Positions 11,482 to 22,769 of a stretch of DNA of 50,107 nt are shown in pieces. The first letter of the stretch is position 1; each line of letters begins with the position of its first letter. The position numbers were made by a program, and so were the translations under genes. A model generated the notes under the pieces. It had not been told where the DNA came from. It did not search any database and worked only from the letters and a program-made list of their open reading frames with translations. The DNA is from Haplomitrium mnioides. Taxonomy: Eukaryota; Marchantiophyta; Haplomitriopsida; Calobryales. The stretch is taken from positions 36,859 to 86,965 of the forward strand of contig JBNGIS010016786.1 in NCBI GenBank assembly GCA_049999725.1, read 5' to 3'.

Positions 11482-12012
11482 TCAACCCATGAGGAGAAAC
11501 TGTATGATATCTCCATAATTAGTGGCCCGCCCTTCCCTTATATGGAGTAATTCTTCATTGAAGAAGTTGTCATCTACTACTCGGCCTCCTTCCACATGCA
11601 TTAGTCGTGAGAAAAAGTGAGCATTGTTATGTTGTTTTCCTAGTCGTATCCTGACCTCGTAGTCAAATTCCTGTAGCAACAACATCCATCTAGCCGCTCT
11701 TCCAGTTAGATCGGGTTTATTGACCATATACCAAATTGCATCATGATCTATATGGAAGATTACCCGATAATGTAACAAGTAGTGTCTGAATTTCTTCAGA
11801 GAGTGTATAATGCCAAGTACCTCCCTATCTGTTGCTGAGTAATTCCTTTTTGCGGTGGTCAACAGTCGACTCGCATAATAAATGGGGTGATCTCTTCCTT
11901 GTTCATCCATCTGGCTTAACACTGATTCCACACAGAAACCTGAAATGTCCACCAGTACGTGGAATTCCTTCTCCCAGTTGGGCGGCAGAAGTACTGGTGC
12001 ACATCCGAGCAA
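11482..12012 (-). pseudogene. RNase H, element 1
   Basis: Degrades RNA in RNA-DNA hybrids during reverse transcription. The frame opens with EKEFHVLVDISG (first catalytic Asp), followed by HPIYYASRLL, NYSATDREVLGIIHSLKKFR (second acidic residue) and VIFHIDHDAIWYM (third acidic position, DH). These are the usual gypsy RNase H blocks in order. The continuation RWMLLLQEFDYEVR and NNAHFFSRL is the standard linker to integrase, with ADALSR-like decay to NNAHFFSRL. The frame is open for 176 codons. It lies between RT and integrase as expected. Confidence 0.92.
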
Positions 12013-12054
12013 TTGCTTGAGCTCATGAAAACTCGCTAGTCGTGCTCTGGTGGC

Positions 12055-12850
12055 CTAGAAATCACTACCTTTTTCTACCATCTCAGTGAAGGGTCGAGCT
12101 ATAAGAGCGAATTCAGGAATGAATTGTCGATAGTACCCTACGCATACAAAAAACCCTTGCACCTCCTTCAGACTACTGGGAAATGCAACTTCTAACCAGG
12201 CTTTAACCTTCTCTTGGTCCACTTCAACTCCCTTGGCGAACACTTGGTGTCCCAACAGTATTCCTTCTCTTACTGCAAAAAAACACTTGCTTGGGTGAAG
12301 CTTGAGCCCTGTGTCTCGACATCGCTGAAAGGTTAGGCGTAAGTTGTTTTACCATATATTACAAAGTCATCAATGAAAATTTCAAGGAATTTGCACAAGT
12401 AATCATGGAATAGGTTCATCATCAACCATTGGAAAGTTCCAGCGGCGTTTCAAAGTTCAAATGGCATCCACCGAAAGGCGAACACTCCACACTTTGTTGT
12501 AAAGGATGTTTTGAGCTGGTCCTCTTCGCGTATCCAGACTTGATTGTATCATGAATATCCATCCATGAAACTATACAATTCCTATCTCGCAACCAGGTCC
12601 AACACCCCGTCTTTAAATGGTAGGGGGTAGTGATCCTTTTTTGTGCCATGATTCAACTTCCTGTAATCTTGACAGACTCAGATCTTGGGTTTTCCATCTA
12701 GTCCAAGTTTTTTTGATACTACCACCATAGGGGAAACCCATTTGCTATTAAGATTAGGGTAGATGAAATCGGCTTCCAGCAACCGATCCACCTCTTGCTT
12801 GACCATCAGTGATAGCTTAGGGCTCAGCCGGTACTACTTCTACCTTACTG
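12055..12850 (-). pseudogene. Reverse transcriptase, element 1
   Basis: Copies element RNA into cDNA. Reading down from about 12830 the conserved blocks appear in order: a VDRLLEADFIYP segment, a CQDYRKLN block, a YSFMDGYS-type block near 12560, and MPFEL followed by the catalytic FIDDF at about 12377-12363. The thumb/connection shows GHQVFAKGVEVD and VGYYRQFIPEFALIARP (12255-12055). The double Asp is intact. Several in-frame stops and at least one frameshift lie between blocks, so the enzyme is dead. Upstream is the protease, downstream RNase H. Confidence 0.9.
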
Positions 12851-13072
12851 ATGTAGTTGCGGCCTCAAGATCAATTCAATGTTCTCTGAATTCCATCGGT
12901 ACTTCTTGGAAATCAGAGTGATGCCATGCAAACACATTCTAGTAAGTGCTTAGTACTTGAGTCAAAGCTCTCTCTTCCTTGTGACCAAGGCCGAACCCGA
13001 TTTGGAAAGTTTTCTGGATAAAATAGTCACTCCATGGTACTGATCTGTTTTGAGTGTCGTTAATTCTGGCGC

Positions 13073-13700
13073 CTAACTTAGTGCTTCTATCTCTGATTCT
13101 TCATTCTCTGCTTTGTTATCAATGGTATTCCCAAGGGCAAGTGTGGCCGTATTAGTGTTCCAGATAGGTCCTACTTGGCATACAGGTACCTCCATTTCCC
13201 CCTTCAAGTTGATGTTCTGCGGACTACTCAGCAGATCTTCTTCGGTCATCTGTTCTAGATATTTTACCCATAGGGTGCCTTCGGTATTGGAATCATCCTC
13301 GATACTCCAATCGGTGTTGTAGGCCTCGACCCCTTCTGCTATAGTTTCCCCTTGATGCGGTGTCTGCCCATAGCGTACCACTATTATGGGTTCTCCGAAC
13401 CTTAACATTTGGGTCCCCCAATCGTGGTTTACCTTAGCTCTATAAAGCCATGGTCTGCCAATCAGGGCAAGGTATGGTGACGTGTTGCCGAGTCTCATTA
13501 CTAGGTAGTTTAAAGAAAATTCCACTCCTCCTATGCATGTCAAAACATTGGTTAATGCCTCTAATGGTTTCACTTTGGACCCATCTGCCAATCTTATAAT
13601 CCGGGCTGTCACCTCAAAGGTCCGATAGCACAATTGGTGTGATATGTGTTCCACCAATATATTTACTCTTGCACCTTTGTCCACCGGAACTCTGGTTAAG
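13073..13700 (-). pseudogene. Aspartic protease region, element 1
   Basis: Retroviral-type aspartic protease that would process Gag-Pol. The active-site segment reads VDKGARVNIL, where the family usually has D-S/G-G/A; the catalytic Asp is present. The flap/C-terminal hallmark LALIGRPWLYRAKVNHDWG matches the LxGxPWL motif also seen in element 2 (LLLGSPWLYKARVVMDW). The open frame continues about 100 residues into an acidic linker before RT. This is the least decayed part of the element after the integrase core. Confidence 0.85.
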
Positions 13701-13940
13701 GTGCACCTCGGAATTCAAATGTCAATTTCTGGGGCTCCTTGATCTTTGCTTAACATCATTGCATCGGTCGGGTTTCCCACTAGTAGCAATCACCTCCCTT
13801 ACTTGGGTCCCATCAGTAATTCCCTTAATTGACGCTGATAGATGGGGCTGTCCTTGATCAGTTGTCCCATGGTTATGGTGACAGGGCAATCCCGCACATC
13901 TTGCTTGATGTTGTAAGGAATAGGTTGAGCGGCCTTGGAT

Positions 13941-15600
13941 TTATCTTGTCTCTAGTGTCACCTCTTTTTTCGGCAAATTATTGAGCGTTTCGGTGGCTGC
14001 TTTCAGAGCCTCTGCCTCATCGAGTGCTTCTAATTGTTTTCTAGTGTTCTCCTCTTGCCTTGGGTAAAACGGCTTTGGATGATCCCTCTCATAATCTGAA
14101 TCCTCATATGTGGGAATCTGATCCACTCGTACGACTCGCCTCTTTGGTCGGTTGGCTTTTTCTTGTTTTTCATGGCTATTTTTTCTTTCCTTTGCTCCTT
14201 TGGTGGTGACCCTATAGAAATCTTTGACTGATGGCGTTTCCCATCCAGGAAATTCCGTGGTATGTTCCCATTCCGTGAGAGCACATTGTACATTAGCAGC
14301 GGCTCCTTCTATTGTTGCAATTCCAGAATGCATCGTTAGACCTCTTAACTCTGGACGACATGTGACATGACATACAGTGGCAATATGTCCTTCCTTTTTA
14401 TAGGAGGTGCAGAGTTTTGCGGGTATTCCCCAACCTTGCTTCCTAGGCTCCGGACATCCAGTAGAAATATGCCCTGGTTGCCCACAGTTCCAACACACCA
14501 TAATGCGTGTGCGGTTAATTCTTTCCCCCATTGCATTTTCGGACGCTGCTGACTCCATCCACCTTACTGGTTCTGGCCAAACACCACTGGTTGGCCCATC
14601 AAATTTCTCAGGGCACTGGTTACTTGATACACGTAGTCAAGAAGTTCTTCTAAGATGTATTCCACCTCTTCTCTTACATACTCCGATGGTTCATCTCTCA
14701 CATACTTGACTGCTAGTTTTTCTAGAGGATATTTGTGGCTGGCGTGTCCATGTTTTCCACAGTGGACGCACCACACATGAGTCCGAATGGCACTTACTTT
14801 TTTTCCCTTTTTCCTCCATTCCTGCAAACTGAATTGATAATGCTCCTAGTTTGTGGTTGATGTCGTCAATAGGCTCACGACCCATTCTTCTTCTAGGGTT
14901 ATCCTCTATTACCGCCTTGTCCTCATGCCTTTGTGTTCTTTCCCTTCTTGGGCTTCTGGCTCGACCAATTTTTCCTTTCTTCTCTTTCCTTTTTTCTTCT
15001 AATGTTGTCGCTTTTTGAATGGTCACTATTTCTAGTATCTGACTCTGACTCTATCACTGTGTCAGTATTTGAATTGTGGTCCTCGTCACTAGAGGATGAT
15101 TTTGACCCATATCTCACCTTGATCTTCTTTCTTGAACTTGACACGGTGGCTTTGATATAGGATCGTGCTCTCTCCACCGCTTCTTCAAATGATCCTGGAC
15201 TACTTTGTCTTACCCAAGCTCCCACTCTTCGTGGTAGCCCTCATATGAACCAAGAATAGAGCATCCCATCTTCTGGTACTAGTGTTACTTGCCTGACCAG
15301 CTTTTGAAATCGCTGCAAAAATTTTCGTAGAGACTCTTTTTTCTTCATCTCAATCTGCCCAATTCGGATGAGGGCTTCATCATCTCCTCCTATCTTTCTG
15401 AATTCTGCCAGAAACACAGATTTGAATAGTTGCCAGGTATTCTTGTTGGCTTTCGGCAGACCCCGATACCAAGGTCCTGCCTCCCCTTTCTAAACACCCA
15501 ACAAGATTGTGGTCATAATCGCCCATTCCCCATTTGCTTGTGCCGTTCCCTCAAATTCTGTGATCTAATCATCCGGGTCATCTCGAGTTGTTCCTCGGAA
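13941..15600 (-). pseudogene. Gag, element 1, with three zinc knuckles
   Basis: Capsid/nucleocapsid protein. From about 15500 downward a retrotransposon Gag core reads EAGPWYRGLPKANKNTW and LAEFRKIGGDDEALIRIGQI. A charged, Ser-rich linker with Lys/Arg runs follows (15225-14923). Three CCHC-type knuckles follow: CVHCGKHGHASHKYP (last Cys now Tyr), CWNCGQPGHISTGC (intact) and CTSYKKEGHIATVC (second Cys now Tyr). The Gag core contains in-frame stops (for example in the WFI-stop-GLP segment near 15244), and the knuckles are split over two frames. It lies just inside the primer binding site. Confidence 0.85.
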
Positions 15601-15772
15601 GGGTAAATAGGGACATCTGGCCCACTGAGACGCATGTCCATTCATGGCTTATGGTCTTTCCAAGCCCAAAAGTTCAATCCACAAGTCAGCAATCTCGCCC
15701 TTGCTATGATCAACCTACTTTGTGTAGGTCGTATATTGGTCCCGGGTTGGTTTCAAGTTCCCTTAAACCTGT

Positions 15773-15790
15773 GCCCTCCTTCTGGCGCCA
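15773..15790 (-). other. Primer binding site, element 1
   Basis: On the minus strand, TGGCGCCAGAAGGAGGGC, nine bases from the LTR end and preceded by AAAATTT as in Tat/Athila-like leaders. It begins with the universal TGG complement of tRNA CCA. The remainder differs from the tRNA-Asp type of element 2; the priming tRNA is not identified. Confidence 0.7.
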
Positions 15791-15799
15791 AAATTTTTA

Positions 15800-18057
15800 T
15801 GTCAAACCTTCCTCTTAGTCCTTAGCACTCCAAGAGGCAATTTCAAAGACAAGAGGTGACACGGTATCACATGGCTCTTTTATGAGATGGCCCCAATACC
15901 ATATTAACCACTCTGTGGTTTATTGTATTCTATCTCTCTTAATGCACATGCCCATGCAACAAAACCTCCAAATGATCCTCTCCTGGTCGTACCTCCAGAT
16001 CACAAGTATTGAATGTCAATCTATTCTCCTCTTTATTCCAGATTTTCTTCTCTCGTTCCTTGAGGGATTCAGAGATTTGGACAGAACTTGCTTCAAAATG
16101 CAGCTACTATAACTACTCTCTACTTTAGGAACTTCACAATTCTATTGCTATTATCTAAAACTCAGCAACCTCTTCAGATGGTGTCTTCACAATTCTCCAT
16201 CTCTTTGAGCTTCGATATCACACCCTGCTTCCTGGCTATCTTACTACCCTCTATTACCACCGCTGAAGTCTCTCTTTAGTGTTATTTTGCACCTCGTAAC
16301 TCCACTCACCAAGTCCCCTCCCCAAAGTACCCACACTTGCCTTTGCACTCTCACCTCAACCTCATTGGGCTCATGCTATAGCTCCATGCTTTCACTCTTT
16401 GTAATTCGACGACCTTTTCTTTGTGTTTTTGGCATGTTTATATATTCTCCTTCATAGGTGCCAATTACTTCGTGTCAACGAGCAATTGGACCCTCTACAT
16501 CGCTGATTTTGTTGCTCCTTTGATTCTTGTTTCTCCTTTGTAATTTAGTCAGTGCCCAGTGACTGTGGCGCCGAGAAATTTGAATCTTGTCTAGGTGGTG
16601 GGAGGCCCATCAACTTCGTGTACGCACGTCTCCTTCGTGATTGTCGTTGGTGCTATTAGCTTGATCGCTTCGTCGTGCTCTTCTTTTTACAGCGTCAATC
16701 CTTGAGGTAGCGACATCTATTCTTGGCTCCCTTTGAAAGGTGAGGAAGTCTCATGAGGGTCAATTGACAGGACTATTTCTAGAAGAATAGATTAGTCAGA
16801 CCGAAAAGAATGATTAGGCTAGTCCGATGAATCCAGGTAAAACTAGTCTAGTAGTGATCACTTCAATGGTAGATTCCGATGGGTAACAAGAGACTTCTCT
16901 AGTCAAACTCGATAGCTGACTTCTTTTGATAGAGTACCGATGATCGTACATCCAATGATTTGATCCGATGAAGTTATAATTGGTCCGATGAGATGATACG
17001 CAACAAATAGATCGAATTCTGACCCAATGAGTCACCCTAAAGAAGATAGATAGGTCATCTAATAGAAAAGAGAATAGACCAGCCCGATAAAAAGTATCTA
17101 AGTACCTTGATAAGCCCAATTGGAACCGACAAATGTTGAAAGGTCCGATCGTTGGCGATAGACTCTGGTGAAGAAGGTTCTGGCTAGATCTGATCAAATA
17201 CTCCAATGCAGATAAGATCGGCACGTCTCCAAACAAATACTAGGTCTGATCCAAAGAGGAATATCGGTTTAACCCGATAACCCCAATCAGTTCCAATTAT
17301 CGACGGTCAACATCGATGAGTGACTGCCGTTCCAATGGTCAAACCCGATAATTGACTAAGCCCGATGGAGCGCCGCCCGCCACCGTCTTCCAAGTGGAAG
17401 TTGGACCGTCATGCCCATCAAAAAAGTACAACTTCGTCTCGTCAACTCCACAACTTGTTAGGACCCGATGGAAACGATAGAACCCCGATAAAAGGATGAA
17501 CCCAAAAGAATAAACCTGAAGGACTCTGATCAGACCTGTTAGTACCCAATGGAACAGAGTGTCCCTCGACCCCTGGTGTCGTTGATGCCTCTCGATGATC
17601 GTCGCATTCTTCGTTCATTCTTCTTTCTTCCTCATTCTTTCTGATTCCGATTGTGTGGGGAGCGCCTGCCCTTCTCCTCGACATCGAATCCTACTACAAC
17701 TCTGATTAAGAATAAAGGATGTAACCCCCCACCATGCCTTAAGCTTCTCTTCCATTGTTGAGTTGTTGATTCCAACCGATTCTTCTAATTTTTGCCTCTC
17801 AGGCATGAATGATCTCCTCTCGTGATCTCCTTGCCCTCAACTTCCTTGGCAAGTCCTCTCTTGGTGTAATCGCGCTGTACTACTGGTAACCATTAGCTTG
17901 CTTCTCGTACTTGGAATCCGGTCGTAATTTGCTATATGATCGGTTGTCACCACCCTTGGCCCTTAGTTGACCTTGTTCTGTTTCCAGAACTAACAGATGC
18001 ATCTTTAACTCGTCAAAAGAAGGTCTCTTTGCCCGAAGTTGTAAAAATTTTTGGTAA
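15800..18057 (-). repeat. Element 1 right LTR (5' LTR), truncated
   Basis: Starts TGTCAAACC. It aligns throughout with the two halves of the left LTR and lacks S1. It also lacks the 434-bp segment 3615-4048; the junction (CACC-AAGTCCCC near 16312) shows a 2-bp CC microhomology, which suggests a deletion here. Alignment stops at about 18057, some 200 bp short of the left LTR's inner end, and 50 bp before the N gap. Confidence 0.85.
17880..18057 (-). other. Coding-like segment in element 1 LTR
   Basis: On the minus strand about 60 residues read cleanly, including FLQLRAKRPSFDELKMHLL and VLETEQGQLRAKGG. The xSFDELK pattern is reminiscent of the C-terminal part of copia-type Gag proteins, but the match is short. 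The left LTR carries the same sequence with more damage (about 9940-9770). Following frames are broken. Confidence 0.3.
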
Positions 18058-18107
18058 TGGAGGGCATTTAGCATGGAGGGCAAAAAAACGTACGAGAAAA
18101 ATTTCAC

Positions 18108-18207
18108 NNNNNNNNNNNNNNNNNNNNNNNNNNNNNNNNNNNNNNNNNNNNNNNNNNNNNNNNNNNNNNNNNNNNNNNNNNNNNNNNNNNNNNNNNNNNN
18201 NNNNNNN
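18108..18207. other. Assembly gap (100 N)
   Basis: Exactly 100 N residues, the customary placeholder for a gap of unknown size. Adjacency of element 1 to the AT-rich region on its right is therefore not proven. Confidence 0.99.
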
Positions 18208-18462
18208 AATTTTCTTCAAAAACACATCTTTTGGATATACTAGTAGAAGTTGAGAAGATTTGCTAAAATGTTTTTCTCAAATTGTTATCCCTTTTATTGT
18301 TATTTTTCAATGGTTGGAGTTTTCAAATGCAAGAAGAGGTTAGAATTTCAAGATTCATGTTGAACTTCTCATAAAAGTGTTGCTTTTGGCTGATAGCTTG
18401 AGATAGTTTTGAACCATTGTTTTGAGAAGGTAAGTAGTGGAATATCTAGAGCATCAAGTGTG

Positions 18463-20340
18463 ATGGAAAGTATTTTGGGAGAAAATGTTGTGTTTGTTGA
18501 ATCAGATACGTCTACTTAGGAAGATCGAACAAGTGAACCCTATGTGTACATAAGGTCAAGAAGGCAACAACTTGCATGCAAAGGATCAAAGAGGGAACCC
18601 ACTACATGTAGAGGATCCAAGATTCAACCTTTTGCACGCACTGGATCTTTATTGTCGGTCAAGCGGTCAAAATTGAATCTTTCTTTTGACTACTCCAACA
18701 TATCAATAGAAAGACGTTCAAGTCAGAATTCCCAAACGATTGTGAGCCTTTCTTCATCCTCATTAGATGAAGACCACGATGTTCAAGATTCAAATGTGTT
18801 TGTTCAAAACACAAAAAGCATAAAACCGGTGGACTGTTTCAATTCTAGAGATGATTTGTTGTCACTAATGGCACCACCCAAACAATGAGTGATTTTTAAT
18901 CAAGTTGGACCTTTGAATAAGATTGGAAAATCTTTTAGAAACCAAATTCATTTGGATAAATCTTCATACGATAGTTTAGGAAATGATTCTAGCAAAGAAT
19001 CTCAATCAATCAATATTTCGTTGGAGCTATCACCAAAGGCATCGATTATTTTACAAAAAACATTTTCTAATGTTTAAGATATTGATGAAGATTCTATTTT
19101 GGCATGGTCCAATTCTCCCAATCCTCAAGGTAGTCTATGCCCATCGAAAACTTATTTCGAAGAAACAAATAGTGTTGTCGACGATGCTCAAGATCTCCAA
19201 GACAATGAATTATCTCTGATGGCTGGATTTTCCTACAGACCAAATCAACTCGCAACACATAAATTTAAAGCTCTTTGTCTTGGCAAAAACCCAAAAGAGT
19301 AAACACTTAATGTAAAAATTCTTTGTGGAAAGTCCATTATGACAAGAGCTTTGTGAAGAAAAAGCTTGATCCAATATCAATTTTGAAATTGAGGAAAATT
19401 TCATGTTGTCAAAATAACTGTTTGTCGTTGTGCAAGACATATTTTTTGAAAACTATAAGAGAAACGTATTTTCAACAAAACATGAAGAATTGAGATATTA
19501 TATTGTAGTAGGGAATATCAAGAAAAGATGTCGATGTTGAAAATTGGTTTACTTTACTTAACGGTCCCGTTGTTTGTAGAAGAGCCTTCAAACCAAAATT
19601 ATCAGTAGGGAATAATATAATCCAAATGATTCAAAATCTCAAAAACACGGATTCTAGAGGCATTTTTGGAAGTAGAGAATTATCTGTTAAAGAAATATTC
19701 GTGCGTGAATAGATGGATAGTTTTTTTAGGGACATTGTAAGAGAATGCCCACTCACAAAGTTTATAACTTGCCTGATAAATTTACAAAATAGAAAGTGTG
19801 TAACTACTACACAACTTATTTGAAAAAGAAAGATCCCGATTGCATTCTTAGTTTTTCTTGTTTTACAAAACATTGGAATATTTGAATATTTTTAGCACCT
19901 GAGGCTTTTGAATTTTGAATCAATCAAGACACGATTTAGTGAACTACTTTTATCTCTTTGGTGCTTTGTGATTGATGCAATCAAATATACTTGTCAATAG
20001 TTTCTTCATTATGTTCAACAAATGAAAGAAAAAACAAAACTTGCAAACCATCAAAGAAAATGTTATACCAATGGTGAAAAATACTTAGGAGTTGTGATTG
20101 ATGGAATGGATCAAAAGGAAACAACCATTCTACACTAGCTTTTGCCACCAAAAAACATTGATAAAGATTGTTTGGTAGGTGTGCATGATGTTGGTGCCTT
20201 AATATTTAATCATGCTCTTTCTTCAAGTGTTTTCTTAACCTACGAAAACTTGATAAGCGACTCCAATTTGACAATTACAATGCTCAATAGAATAATATGT
20301 TTTGGTATCACAGCAATGTCTTCCCAAATTGACTTGTTTG
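18463..20340 (+). pseudogene. DUF7869-type gene, copy A1 (truncated)
   Basis: The frame starts with ATG at 18463 and runs through one TAG into a Ser-, Arg- and Lys-rich low-complexity N-terminus (18544-18888). An acidic middle region with AWSNSPNPQGSLCPSKTYF follows (about 19099). A Cys-rich segment reading CCQNNCLSLCKTYF (about 19405-19450), then VGVHDVGALIFNHALSS (about 20175), are both typical of transposon-associated DUF7869 proteins. Stops and frameshifts are frequent. The domain is cut just before the QLDN block, at about 20310-20340, where sequence jumps directly into the tnp2 unit B1. Copy A2 extends further, so A1 lost its 3' third. Function of the family is not established; a DDE-like nuclease fold is suspected. 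Confidence 0.7.
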
Positions 20341-22745
20341 ATTTTGCATAATGAAATTGATTCTTGTTTTATCATGTTTGTTAAAACGGCAAAAAATGAA
20401 GCTCAAAAACTCACGTAGTTTTTTGTTTTTAAAAATAACCTTATTTTCTATGTTTTTTGAGGTCACAAGCTACATTTTTTCCTTTAAGAAAAAGTTTTAG
20501 TTTTGAGTAGCATGTTCTTGGTTCAAAGTAGTGGTTGTTAGAACAATGGAAAGAATGGCTTGAGGCATTGAGAAGTACAAACATGGAATAACAATGTCTA
20601 TAGATAACTCAATAGTAGAAGTTGAGCATAGTGTTAAGGCATTTCTTAAAGAGACTTTTCAAACAACATATGAACATGTGCCTACCTTTGTAGGTAATGT
20701 TGATAATGTGTTCAACTTGGATGAAGTGTTTGAAGATACTCAAACCATACCATGAATTTTCTCAAAAAGAAACCCACACTTGTTGATCAATAACCTCCAA
20801 CTAGCAATCTAAAAGTGCTAATAAAACCATTGTAGCCAAGCAACAAGATGAATGTTGTGTCCTTCATGTTGTTACTATTGAACATTTGTCATAACCATGG
20901 CTTCACAAACAATGGAGTGATTGTTTTGTTGACCTTGATGGGAGAACATGCATTGCTAATAGAGCACAAGCTTTCTACAAATTGTTATATAGTGTGTAGA
21001 GGCAAATATGTTAGCTGCAAAGAATTAAAGTTTAACTCTTAGGTTTAGCACAAAGAAATTTTTTGTAATGCTAGCTATGTTGATTTTGGATCCTCATTTA
21101 GCAACAAAAAAAACCTAGATGTATACTTGGGTTCATTGTTGGACAAGTTTGGAATAATATGGATAGAATAAGTCAATTGCTTTAATGTGTTGAAGAGTTT
21201 TGGTCTACACCAGCAATTCAAGTTTAGGGCAATGATGATGTACAAAATCAATGATTTTTTGCATATGGATTGATGTATGGCCAACAACACTTTGGCTACA
21301 AAGGTTGTGTGATTTGTGGCCCAAGCTACATAGCCCAATGATTGAAGCATCTAAAAAAATTGGAGTACATTACACAACATCAATATCTACTACCATAACA
21401 TCAAATACACACTAAGAACATGGCAAACCACCTTGACAACACATTGGAGACACAATGTGCGTAACTACGGATGTCAAGTAGAGATCAAGAGTAATGATAT
21501 GAAGTTGCTTCAACATACTTCAGCATTTTGGGACCAAAGAGCGACAATGTTGAATACTCAACAAAGAATTATGGAGTGAAGCAAAGACTTTGTCTATAAA
21601 ACTTCTATAATTGGAGTATACAAATTAAAATGACTTACTCCTTTTTATGTTATCTGCATTCATTGAAAATCCTTCACATTATCATAAATGTTTCATTACT
21701 TGAGAAGCTAACAAATTTGGTTGTGACTCTTTTCTTTGCAATAACTACTCATCAACCATTGCTTGGATGTTATGCATTGTGAAAAGAATCTTGCACACAA
21801 CATTGTGCACGTCACTATTAGCACAAAGAACATTGCCTTTGTCTGAAAAGACATAAGATAGCTGCATGTATGGCAACATTTGTGGCTTGTACCCAATTCA
21901 AATCCATGCATACCAGAAGGACAAAAGCAATTGATGCCTCATGCCTGATATTTCTTTAGCAAGACTCACAAGAGCAGGTTTTGGAGGCATTAAAAGCTCC
22001 AATTAGTTTTTTTTAGCAAAAGTGTATTTTGAAGTCTAAAATTTTATTTGGGTTGAAATCTCATGATTTCCACTAGCTCATGCACCATATTTTTCATTAG
22101 AGAATAATGATATCACTTTGTCCAATTTTTTTGGCTAGTCGTAGATATAGTAGAAAATGTATGACAAAAGATATGTGGAAAGATCTTGAACCCTTTAGCA
22201 TATGACAATTTAATGATGGACATTGTATTTAAAAATTGCTACTTTGAACTAGAAATAGCTACTAAGTTTTTGTTTTATTTCATGCTCAAGAAAAATAATT
22301 TTCAAATTTGTGCTTCAAAAATTGCGTTTTTTTTATAGTTGTAAATTTTTTTATCAGAAAAAAAACTTTAAACTCATATTTGTTTTATTGAGATACTTAT
22401 AGTATTTTGGAAAAAACTTTATACTCAATATTTGGTAAAAACTAAACTTCAAAATGTTATATTACAGTAAGATAAGCAACCTAGATAGTATTAAAAATGT
22501 ATTAAACTTAAATCACAATATTTTAATGTTTCTTGAACTATTAAGAAGACCTTTGACCTACAAAAACCTGAAACATTTACTGGAAATAAATTCAAATAAG
22601 ATGATGTTGAGACAAACACTAAGATCTTCATCTAGAATTTGCCAACATATACTTTCAACTTCTAACTACTTGAACAAAAGATGAAAACAAAAAAGAAGAG
22701 CTATGCTTTCATAGACTTCCGTACGCACATCTTTGAAACATGATC
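20341..22745 (+). pseudogene. CACTA tnp2 transposase, copy B1
   Basis: En/Spm-type transposase remnant. Visible blocks: KLLYSVCRGKYVSCKE-like text near 20980, a QQFKFRAMMMY-type block followed by QQHFGYKGCVICGP near 21200-21330, a DVMHCEKNLAHNIVH-type block (21765-21810), LWLVPNSNPCIPEGQKQLM near 21885-21935, and GLKSHDFH near 22050. These are tnp2 hallmarks in the expected order. Compared with B2 it lacks about 300 bp (the block with PRSLCLELAIDG) but has no 385-bp insert. It is heavily damaged by stops and frameshifts. It begins directly at the truncation point of A1 and ends about 22745, where A2 starts. Confidence 0.8.
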
Positions 22746-22769
22746 CAATTCATCAAGAAGTGAACAACT

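Larger units (their letters stand above)
3104..18057 (-). mobile_element. Ty3/gypsy LTR retrotransposon, element 1 (decayed)
   Basis: Minus-strand element with the gypsy order gag-PR-RT-RH-IN read from high to low coordinates. The order and a C-terminus ending LKKYF fit plant Tat/Athila-like chromovirus-free lineages. It is flanked by homologous LTRs: 3104-4348 plus 8491 to about 10166 on the left, and 15800-18057 on the right. The presumed 5-bp flank on the left is GCGCA (3099-3103). The matching right flank is not found because the right LTR stops aligning at 18057, shortly before the assembly gap. All genes carry stops or frameshifts, so the copy is not autonomous. Confidence 0.9.

Noticed and set aside
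16562-16580. TGGCGCCGAGAAATTTG on the plus strand (and near 4302) as a primer binding site
   Set aside because: It lies in the middle of both LTRs of element 1, not next to an LTR end; the true primer site is at 15773-15790 on the minus strand.
18544-19302. A1 N-terminal frames as an intact host gene
   Set aside because: In-frame stops interrupt it, and the damaged second copy at 22770 with linkage to tnp2 points to a transposon-associated pseudogene.
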